From Oscillospiraceae bacterium (GTDB lineage Bacteria > Bacillota > Clostridia > Saccharofermentanales > Saccharofermentanaceae): 5,706 nt of DNA. Below, piece after piece: positions 1 to 4,558 of the stretch; position 1 is the first letter of the stretch; every line of letters begins with the position of its first letter. The translations under genes and the position numbers were made by a program. The stretch spans positions 1-5,706 of the forward strand of contig CADBNJ010000220.1 in NCBI GenBank assembly GCA_902795955.1, written 5' to 3'. The notes under the pieces were generated by a model, which was given only the letters and a program-made list of their open reading frames with translations, did not search any database and was not told the DNA's origin.

Positions 1-2
1 AG

Positions 3-371
3 ACAACACTTGACATCGAAGTCGGACCCGACGGTATCATCGATCTGTCACACCTGGGTGCAGGTACATATACGCTCACAGAGAAGGATGCTCCTGCAGG
101 CTATGTTAAGGATCCCAATCCTCATACACTCACGATCGCTTGCGATGTCTCAGGAACAAATCCCGTCTGGACATATACATTCGACAACACAGATATCAAG
201 GATGCCGATGAGCTGATAGGTGTGATCGTCTTCGAGAACAAGAAGCCTACAGATCTTCCTTCAACGGGCGGAATCGGTACGACGGTCTTCTATGTTGCTG
301 GTTCAGTAATGCTTGCAGCAGGCGCAGCTCTTATCGTATGGAAGAAGAGATTTGGCTCTGAAGAGAAATAA
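3..371 (+). CDS. CnaB/SpaA-type pilin subunit, C-terminal part (5' end outside window)
   Basis: This is the last 122 residues of a sortase-anchored surface protein, open through the left edge of the window in the frame starting at base 3. Residues 23-34 (YTLTEKDAPAGY, bases 69-104) match the E-box of SpaA/CnaB pilin domains, whose Glu (residue 27 here) catalyses an internal Lys-Asn isopeptide bond. Asn79 in VFENKK sits where the bond-forming Asn normally lies, at the end of the last beta strand; the partner Lys is off the window. A cell-wall sorting signal follows: LPSTG (residues 85-89, bases 255-269), a hydrophobic stretch at about residues 91-112, and a basic tail (WKKRF). Sortases cut such signals between Thr and Gly. 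Its place before a class C sortase suggests a pilus backbone or tip subunit. Which one cannot be decided without the N-terminus and its pilin-motif lysine. I am sure of the family and less sure of the role. Confidence 0.9.
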   Translation, partial: TTLDIEVGPDGIIDLSHLGAGTYTLTEKDAPAGYVKDPNPHTLTIACDVSGTNPVWTYTFDNTDIKDADELIGVIVFENKKPTDLPSTGGIGTTVFYVAGSVMLAAGAALIVWKKRFGSEEK

Positions 372-381
372 TTGAAGGATG

Positions 382-410
382 ATCCGGTGTCCGGATGACA
401 CGGGCACCGG
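382..410 (+). other. GC-rich stem-loop between pilin and sortase genes
   Basis: The 60-base gap after the pilin stop is rich in short inverted repeats. CCGGTG (384-389) can pair with CACCGG (405-410), enclosing GTGTC (387-391)/GACAC (397-401). ATCCGG (382-387) can alternatively pair with CCGGAT (391-396). These foldings compete with one another. No run of T follows, so this is not a standard intrinsic terminator. It could protect the 3' end of an abundant pilin message or partly block read-through into the sortase. This is inference from base pairing only. Confidence 0.4.
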
Positions 411-431
411 GGTCCCTTCCGGGTGACCTGA

Positions 432-1268
432 TTGAGAAGAAATCTGCTGAGTATACTGATAGTTGTCTTATTGCTGGGAGGAACGGCGCTGCTGCTGTAT
501 CCGACTATCGGCGAATATATCAACTCCAAGCACTCTGCGGCCGTGATCAAGAAGTATCATGAAGCTTACGTGAATACGACCGATGACAGACTTCAGCGGA
601 TGATCAGTGAAGCCGAACAGTATAACGATAAGCTGAGGGGTGTTCCCTCAACAATGAATGGCGGTCAGCCGCTGGGCGGGTACGATGATCTGCTCAACCT
701 GACGGGTGACGGCATAATGGGGTACATTGACATAGACAAGATCGGCGTGGAGCTTCCGATATACCACGGTGTGGCAAAGGAAGTGCTTCAGGTAGGTGCG
801 GGCCATATGAAGGGTTCGAGCCTTCCGGTCGGCGGCAAGGGAACGCATTGTGTCCTGTCCGGACACAGAGGGCTGCCTTCCGCCAAGCTCTTTACCGATC
901 TTGATGACATGGAAATAGGTGACAGGTTCACGATAACGGTCCTCGACCGTGTCATGACCTACGAAGTGGACCAGATCAAGGTCGTCCTGCCCGAGAATAC
1001 GGAGTATCTCGGCATCGATAACGACAAAGATTACTGTACACTTGTTACCTGCACCCCGTACGGGATCAATACACACCGTCTTCTGGTGAGGGGAGTGCGT
1101 ATTGACGGCGATGTTAACAAAGCTCCGGGCATATTTGTGTCCAATGAGGCTTTTAAGATAAGCAAGGCGGTCGTTGCCACGGTGATCGCATTACCTGCGT
1201 TCATAGCGGTAGTCGTGATCACGATAATACTTGAAAGGAGGAGAACGGGACATGCGAAGCAGAAATAG
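432..1268 (+). CDS. Class C (pilus-polymerising) sortase
   Basis: A membrane-bound cysteine transpeptidase of 278 residues that cleaves pilin sorting signals at Thr-Gly and joins the Thr to a lysine of the next subunit. A short basic start precedes a membrane segment (about residues 5-23). The extracytoplasmic catalytic domain begins near GIMGYIDI (94-101). A second membrane helix (about 244-266) and a basic tail follow, the usual class C layout. The catalytic triad is His145 (LSGHRG), Cys207 (TCTPYG) and Arg216 (THRLLVRG). Their spacing equals, from memory, that of pneumococcal SrtC-1 (131/193/202). The lid region ahead of the catalytic domain (about 70-86) lacks the Asp-Pro-Phe/Trp motif that usually plugs the active site in this class. 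Translation starts at TTG 432: an in-frame stop (TGA 429-431) directly precedes it, and a GGGTGA ribosome-binding sequence lies at 421-426. The gene sits between two pilin genes, its likely substrates. Confidence 0.93.
   Translation: MRRNLLSILIVVLLLGGTALLLYPTIGEYINSKHSAAVIKKYHEAYVNTTDDRLQRMISEAEQYNDKLRGVPSTMNGGQPLGGYDDLLNLTGDGIMGYIDIDKIGVELPIYHGVAKEVLQVGAGHMKGSSLPVGGKGTHCVLSGHRGLPSAKLFTDLDDMEIGDRFTITVLDRVMTYEVDQIKVVLPENTEYLGIDNDKDYCTLVTCTPYGINTHRLLVRGVRIDGDVNKAPGIFVSNEAFKISKAVVATVIALPAFIAVVVITIILERRRTGHAKQK
1234..1243 (+). promoter_or_regulatory. Ribosome binding site that fixes the start of the second pilin
   Basis: AAAGGAGGAG lies inside the end of the sortase gene, and its GGAGG core ends ten bases before ATG 1252. 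This selects ATG 1252 over the in-frame TTG at 1231, which would overlap the site itself. The signal peptide starting at 1252 (a basic N-terminus then a hydrophobic core) agrees. Confidence 0.85.
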
Positions 1269-2160
1269 ATTAATGTTCCTTTCGATGCTGCTTATGGCAG
1301 TTCTGTTCTTCGCGCCTGCAAACAGGCTTATGGCAGACGAGCACAAGGGCAGCGACGGCAATGCCGTTCTTACAATGACATTGAAGTCATCCGGTGAGGA
1401 GGAAGCGGCAGCTTCGGGTGCGGAGGTTACTCTGTATCTCGTTGCCGAGGACAAGAACGGAACCCACGGAATGGAGTTCGTGCTGACGGATGACTATAAG
1501 GCTTCAGGACTTGATATCGATGGCAGGATAACCCAGGAGATGATCGACGATCTTGCTTCCTATACGGTTGATAAAGGCATCGCAGGTCTTGTGACGAAGA
1601 CTACGGATGAGAACGGCGTTGTTACTTTCGACGGGCTTCCCAACGGCATCTACCTTGTCATGGCAGACAAGCTGCCTCAGGGATTCACCTCTTTCGAACC
1701 GTTCATGTATGTGCTTCCGTATTATGACACGGAATCGGGAGAATGGTTCTATGACGGCGTTGCGGAGCCGAAGATGACATATCAGCCTCCCGTTGATGTG
1801 TCCGTCCGCAAGGTGTGGAACGATGACGGCAAGAACAGACCTTCGTCCGTAACCGTAAGCCTTGGCAACGAGGACGGGGAGTTCGATAAGGTCAAGCTCA
1901 GTGACGACAATGAATGGAAGTACACGTGGACCGGGCTTGATGCCAATAAGAAGTGGGAGATCAAGGAGATCAACGTCCCTGCAGAGTACAAGGATACGTA
2001 TTCTGTTGACGGATATGATTTCACTGTCACTAATACAAAATCGCTGATACAGACCGGACAGAATAACCGTCCGATCCCGATTATGATCTTCGCGGGAGCG
2101 TTCCTCGTGAGTGCCGGGATCATAGTTAAGGTATCAGGCAAACGCAAGAATGAGCAATAA
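1252..2160 (+). CDS. Small CnaB-domain pilin with LIQTG sorting signal, probable basal/anchor subunit
   Basis: A secreted pilin-like protein of 302 residues counted from ATG 1252. A signal peptide covers about residues 1-28 (basic MRSRNR, hydrophobic core, likely cut near LMA/DEH). Residues about 38-156 form an N-terminal beta-sandwich domain of the pilin type (GAEVTLYLV, then DENGVVTFDGLPNGIYLV). Residues 181-263 are a clear CnaB domain: VRKVWNDDGKNRPSSVTVSL opens it, and Lys187, Glu239 and Asn261 (VTNTK) are the probable isopeptide trio. The sorting signal is LIQTG (265-269, bases 2044-2058), followed by a hydrophobic helix and a basic tail. LIQTG in place of LPXTG, together with the small size and two-domain build, fits minor basal pilins that end fibre growth and attach it to the wall. 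The gene overlaps the upstream sortase by 17 bases and the downstream sortase by 11, so the three are probably translationally coupled. The basal role is inferred; the family is clear. Confidence 0.88.
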   Translation: MRSRNRLMFLSMLLMAVLFFAPANRLMADEHKGSDGNAVLTMTLKSSGEEEAAASGAEVTLYLVAEDKNGTHGMEFVLTDDYKASGLDIDGRITQEMIDDLASYTVDKGIAGLVTKTTDENGVVTFDGLPNGIYLVMADKLPQGFTSFEPFMYVLPYYDTESGEWFYDGVAEPKMTYQPPVDVSVRKVWNDDGKNRPSSVTVSLGNEDGEFDKVKLSDDNEWKYTWTGLDANKKWEIKEINVPAEYKDTYSVDGYDFTVTNTKSLIQTGQNNRPIPIMIFAGAFLVSAGIIVKVSGKRKNEQ

Positions 2161-2755
2161 GCGCAGGATAATCGGTAATATTCTGCTTGTTACGGGCCTT
2201 TTACTGCTCCTCGGAGCAGGAGGGCTCTATTTTTATAACATGATCGAGAGCAACAGGCAGGCGGAGGATTCGCTGGAGATCGTGTCGAGAGTCAAGACTG
2301 AGATTTCCGCCGCCGTCACTGATCCTTCCAATGATCAGAAGTCTTCTGTGGCGGAACCGTCTGAGCTGGTGCCTGCCGATGTGGGAGGAAGCCTGTACGA
2401 CGGATATCTCGCGATACCGAAGATAGATCTTGAGATGGCAGTATTTCACACATGGAATGATTCGTATCTCCGCAAGTCCGCCTGCAGGTATTACGGCTCC
2501 CCTTATACGAATGATTACATTATTGCAGGTCATAATTACAGGAGCGGATTCCGTAAGCTGAGAGACCTTGTCCCCGGCGATGAAGTGTACTTTACCGATA
2601 TGGGCGGCCATGTCACAAAATACGAAGTAAAACTTACGGAAGTCATCGACGGCACCGATGTTGACGGCATGATCTCGGGCGGCTGGGACCTGTCGCTGTA
2701 TACATGTACGTATGGCGGGGAGGCCAGGTTTACCGTAAGATGCGGGAAAGTTTAG
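2150..2755 (+). CDS. Second sortase, short single-anchor type (class B- or D-like)
   Basis: A 201-residue sortase with one N-terminal membrane anchor (about residues 8-30), a linker (about 35-80) and a catalytic domain from YDGYLAIPKI (83-92) to the C-terminus. The likely catalytic residues are His128 (AGHNY), Cys186 (LYTCTYGG) and Arg193 (EARFTVR), Arg193 being aligned by analogy with THRLLVRG of class C enzymes. It lacks the class C C-terminal membrane helix and has a different sequence after the Cys, so it is not a duplicate of the first sortase. Subclass assignment is uncertain. ATG 2150 lies in an 11-base overlap with the end of the pilin gene, with no strong RBS of its own, which points to coupled translation. 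It may attach the finished fibre to peptidoglycan through the LIQTG subunit, or process one particular pilin. It appears to be the last gene of the pilus cassette. Confidence 0.88.
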   Translation: MSNKRRIIGNILLVTGLLLLLGAGGLYFYNMIESNRQAEDSLEIVSRVKTEISAAVTDPSNDQKSSVAEPSELVPADVGGSLYDGYLAIPKIDLEMAVFHTWNDSYLRKSACRYYGSPYTNDYIIAGHNYRSGFRKLRDLVPGDEVYFTDMGGHVTKYEVKLTEVIDGTDVDGMISGGWDLSLYTCTYGGEARFTVRCGKV

Positions 2756-2807
2756 CGTAAACGCTATTAATATTAATAAAATTGACATTATCAGTAACAA
2801 CGTTTAC
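2754..2807 (+). promoter_or_regulatory. Cluster of palindromes around the nagB promoter, candidate operators
   Basis: Three symmetric elements surround the promoter. AGCGTAAACGCT (2754-2765) is a perfect 5+5 inverted repeat about AA, overlapping the stop of the upstream sortase. TATTAATATTAATA (2765-2778) is a perfect 14-base palindrome abutting the -35 side, where an AT-rich UP element would lie. GTAAACG (2757-2763) recurs in inverted form as CGTTTAC (2801-2807), overlapping the -10 box, with centres 44 bases apart. GTAAACG/CGTTTAC resembles half-sites used by LacI-family regulators, so a looping or roadblock repressor is possible. No regulator gene is in the window, and the assignment is inference. 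The first element has a two-base loop and no T tract, so I do not call it a terminator. Confidence 0.4.
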
Positions 2808-2810
2808 AAT
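2782..2810 (+). promoter_or_regulatory. Sigma-A type promoter for the nagB-glmM operon
   Basis: A perfect -35 box TTGACA (2782-2787) is separated by 17 bases from TACAAT (2805-2810), one base from the consensus TATAAT. The upstream stretch 2765-2781 is nearly all A/T and could act as an UP element. Transcription would start near 2816-2818, giving an untranslated leader of about 280 bases that includes the ribozyme. This is the best promoter seen in the window. Confidence 0.85.
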
Positions 2811-2816
2811 TATTGG

Positions 2817-2896
2817 GATGTTTTACTACAGAAGCGGTATGGAACATCGGATCTAAAATAGCTCATTCCTGATTTGAGGAGGAACAGGGAGTTATT
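2817..2896 (+). other. Leader RNA upstream of the ribozyme cleavage site
   Basis: About 80 bases lie between the predicted transcription start and the cleavage site, and would be released as a short 5' fragment on cleavage. One hairpin is plausible: UUCCUG (2866-2871) with CAGGGA (2885-2890), or alternatively UUCCU (2866-2870) with AGGAA (2880-2884). It contains an AGGAGG (2877-2882) with no start codon at usable distance. No protein gene is supported here. Confidence 0.45.
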
Positions 2897-3046
2897 AGCG
2901 CCCGGACCTACACGGTTGACGAGGTTGACAGTTATCGAAATACTCGGCGGGTTCTGTCACGGCTACCGCAATAAGCGGAGAAGAGCGGCCGTCAGAGAGA
3001 TGCATAAAAAGCAGAATCAACACTGTAACAGAGGCACTCTCAAGCT
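2894..3046 (+). ncRNA. glmS ribozyme (GlcN6P-activated self-cleaving riboswitch), placed upstream of nagB
   Basis: A cis-acting catalytic RNA that uses glucosamine-6-phosphate as cofactor to cut its own message; the downstream 5'-OH product is then degraded. The conserved pieces occur in order: AGCGCC (2897-2902) with cleavage expected between A2897 and G2898, GGTTGACGAGG (2914-2924), TTATCGA (2932-2938) and TCGGCGG (2944-2950). Pairings I can trace are P1, a short hairpin GACC (2905-2908)/GGUU (2914-2917); P2.1-like UGACAG (2926-2931)/CUGUCA (2954-2959); P3 CGGC (2960-2963)/GCCG (2988-2991) with inner CCGC (2966-2969)/GCGG (2975-2978); P4 GAGAG-A-UGC (2995-3003)/GCACUCUC (3034-3041), closed by GCAG (3011-3014)/CUGU (3023-3026). 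The P4 internal loop (AUAAAAA against AACAGAG) resembles that of the Thermoanaerobacter tengcongensis ribozyme as I remember it. P1 is much shorter than in that one. The outer limits are approximate. The downstream gene is nagB, not glmS, which is unusual. Confidence 0.92.
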
Positions 3047-3058
3047 CCACAATAACGA

Positions 3059-3071
3059 CAGCAGTGTGCTG
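3059..3071 (+). other. Small hairpin between ribozyme and nagB RBS
   Basis: CAGCA (3059-3063) can pair with TGCTG (3067-3071) across a three-base loop, ending about 12 bases before the nagB Shine-Dalgarno. It does not cover the RBS. It may simply insulate the ribozyme fold from the translation start. Significance is uncertain. Confidence 0.3.
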
Positions 3072-3083
3072 CCGGTCTATTAG

Positions 3084-3089
3084 AAGGAG
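3084..3089 (+). promoter_or_regulatory. Strong ribosome binding site of nagB
   Basis: AAGGAG ends six bases before ATG 3096, and this fixes the nagB start. It lies downstream of the ribozyme and in none of its helices, so control is expected to act through message cleavage and decay, not through RBS masking. Confidence 0.85.
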
Positions 3090-3095
3090 ATAAAA

Positions 3096-3887
3096 ATGAG
3101 AGTAGTAATTCAGGATAATTATGACAAGATGTGTAAGTGGGCTGCAAATTACATCGCTGCCAAGATCAATGCGCACAAGGAAGCAAGACCCTTTGTGCTC
3201 GGTCTTCCCACAGGTTCTTCACCTATCGGTGTGTATAAGGAACTCGTAAGGATGAACAAGGCAGGAGAGGTATCCTTTGCCAATGTAGTTACATTCAACA
3301 TGGACGAATACCTCGGACTCCCTCACGAGCACGATCAGAGCTACTGGTACTTCATGCATGATAACCTTTTCGATCATCTTGTCGATATGAAGCCCGAGAA
3401 CATCAATATCCTTAACGGTATGACTGATGATCCCGAAGGCGAGTGTGCAAGATATGAGGAGAAGATCGCTTCCTACGGCGGAATCGACCTCTTCATGGGA
3501 GGCATCGGCGTTGACGGTCACCTGGCTTTCAATGAGCCCTTCACATCACTGTCATCAAGAACAGGTCTCAGAGACCTTACAACTGACACAAGGATCGTTA
3601 ACTCAAGATTCTTCGGCGGAGATCCCGAGAAGGTTCCTGCTCAGGCTCTGTCCGTAGGTATCGGCACAGTTACCGATTCCAAGGAAGTACTTGTCCTTAT
3701 CTCCGGACACAACAAGGCAAGAGCTCTTGCTGCAGTAGTCGAGGGCGGCGTAAGCCAGAAGTGGACATGCTCTGCACTCCAGATGCACAACGCTGCCATC
3801 ATCGCATGCGATGAAGAGGCCTGCGGCGAGATCACTGTTGACACATATAAGTATTTCCTCGATATCGAGAAGAAAGAGAGACTGTAA
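3096..3887 (+). CDS. nagB: Glucosamine-6-phosphate deaminase/isomerase (NagB), possibly acting in the synthetic direction
   Basis: A cytoplasmic enzyme interconverting GlcN6P + water and fructose-6-P + ammonia. At 263 residues it is close to E. coli NagB (266). Motifs are intact: phosphate loop GLPTGSSP (36-43), NMDEY (68-72) with general base Asp70, GVDGHLAFNEP (138-148) with Asp140, His142 and Glu147, Arg171 (NSRFF), and Lys207 (SGHNKA). These match E. coli Asp72, Asp141, His143, Glu148, Arg172 and Lys208 as I remember them. In the loop that binds the activator GlcNAc6P in E. coli (SRTRIKT), this protein has SRTGLRD, so Arg158 is replaced by Gly157 and allostery is probably changed or absent. 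The usual role is amino-sugar breakdown. Here the gene follows a glmS ribozyme, precedes two UDP-GlcNAc synthesis genes, and has no nagA beside it. I therefore infer that it supplies GlcN6P in place of GlmS. Family assignment is very sure; direction is inference. Confidence 0.95.
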   Translation: MRVVIQDNYDKMCKWAANYIAAKINAHKEARPFVLGLPTGSSPIGVYKELVRMNKAGEVSFANVVTFNMDEYLGLPHEHDQSYWYFMHDNLFDHLVDMKPENINILNGMTDDPEGECARYEEKIASYGGIDLFMGGIGVDGHLAFNEPFTSLSSRTGLRDLTTDTRIVNSRFFGGDPEKVPAQALSVGIGTVTDSKEVLVLISGHNKARALAAVVEGGVSQKWTCSALQMHNAAIIACDEEACGEITVDTYKYFLDIEKKERL

Positions 3888-3890
3888 TTC

Positions 3891-4553
3891 ATGTATACAA
3901 TCACTGATCTTTATGATCTTGATCACACACTGGCAAAGGACTATCTGTCCGGATTCACCTATCCCTGGGAGGCTCTGAAGGGCATCAAGGATCTTATCCT
4001 GTCCCTCGGTCCCACACTCGGTGATGACTATGAGGAAGTATCGGAGCACGTCTGGATCCACAAGACTGCAAAAGTCTTCCCCTCCGCATATCTTGGTGCA
4101 CCATGCATCATCGGACCCGAGACGGAGGTAAGGCACTGCGCATTTATCAGAGGTTCCGCACTTGTCGGTGCGAACTGCGTTGTGGGCAACTCCTGTGAGC
4201 TCAAGAACGTCATCCTCTTTGATCACGTTCAGACACCTCATTACAACTATGTAGGTGACTCGATCCTCGGTTATTATTCACATATGGGTGCAGGTTCCAT
4301 CACATCCAATGTTAAGTCTGATAAGAAGCTCGTCGTTGTTCACAACGGAACGGAGCAGATAGAGACAGGTATCAAGAAGTTCGGTGCAATGCTGGGAGAC
4401 TATGTAGAGGTTGGATGCAACAGCGTCTGCAATCCCGGTACGGTCATCGGAAGACACAGCAACATCTATCCGACTTCATGCGTGAGGGGCGTTGTGCCTG
4501 AGAACAGTATCTACAAGAACAACGGCGTGATCGTTGAGAAAGACGAGAGGTAA
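3891..4553 (+). CDS. Left-handed beta-helix transferase, GlmU acetyltransferase-like (likely GlcN-1-P N-acetyltransferase)
   Basis: A 220-residue protein with a helical N-terminal segment (about 1-45), then hexapeptide repeats of a left-handed parallel beta-helix (about 52-205: VFPSAYLG, CIIGPETEV, LVGANCVVG, AMLGDYVEV, TVIGRHSNI). It resembles the C-terminal half of GlmU and lacks the N-terminal uridylyltransferase domain. Residues of the GlmU acetyltransferase site appear in the same order: ELK (103-105), HYNYVGDS (117-124) with His117 and Tyr120 in place of E. coli His363 and Tyr366, GAGSITSN (133-140) with Asn140 as Asn386, and Lys146 near Lys392. The E. coli numbers are from memory. I infer acetyl-CoA dependent acetylation of GlcN-1-P, the product of the next gene; another sugar phosphate as acceptor is possible. 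It starts three bases after the nagB stop with only a weak RBS. The family usually acts as a trimer. Confidence 0.8.
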   Translation: MYTITDLYDLDHTLAKDYLSGFTYPWEALKGIKDLILSLGPTLGDDYEEVSEHVWIHKTAKVFPSAYLGAPCIIGPETEVRHCAFIRGSALVGANCVVGNSCELKNVILFDHVQTPHYNYVGDSILGYYSHMGAGSITSNVKSDKKLVVVHNGTEQIETGIKKFGAMLGDYVEVGCNSVCNPGTVIGRHSNIYPTSCVRGVVPENSIYKNNGVIVEKDER

Positions 4554-4558
4554 TCTTA

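Noticed and set aside
1231..1251. Earlier TTG start for the second pilin
   Set aside because: It overlaps the strong AAAGGAGGAG site itself and would put charged residues ahead of a signal peptide that is complete from ATG 1252.
2754..2765. AGCGTAAACGCT as an intrinsic terminator for the pilus cassette
   Set aside because: The loop would be two bases, the stem only five pairs, and no T run follows on the + strand.
2201..2800. 199-codon minus-strand ORF opposite the second sortase
   Set aside because: It is a frame shadow of a gene with clear sortase catalytic motifs; the reverse product shows no domain, and no minus-strand promoter or RBS is evident.
2818..2856. Twelve-codon ORF (MFYYRSGMEHRI) starting almost at the predicted transcription start, a possible leaderless upstream peptide
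   Set aside because: It has no RBS, its length is what chance would give, and the peptide has no recognisable attenuation signature. The ribozyme downstream is enough to explain control.
2877..2882. AGGAGG in the leader as an RBS
   Set aside because: No ATG, GTG or TTG lies at suitable distance downstream; the bases can join a leader hairpin.
2874..3083. 69-codon + strand ORF starting at TTG
   Set aside because: It runs through the ribozyme helices, has no RBS and its protein is arginine-rich with no recognisable domain. The RNA structure explains the sequence.
3603..4241. 212-codon minus-strand ORF across the nagB/acetyltransferase junction
   Set aside because: Both + strand genes have intact family motifs throughout; this is an antisense shadow caused by codon bias.
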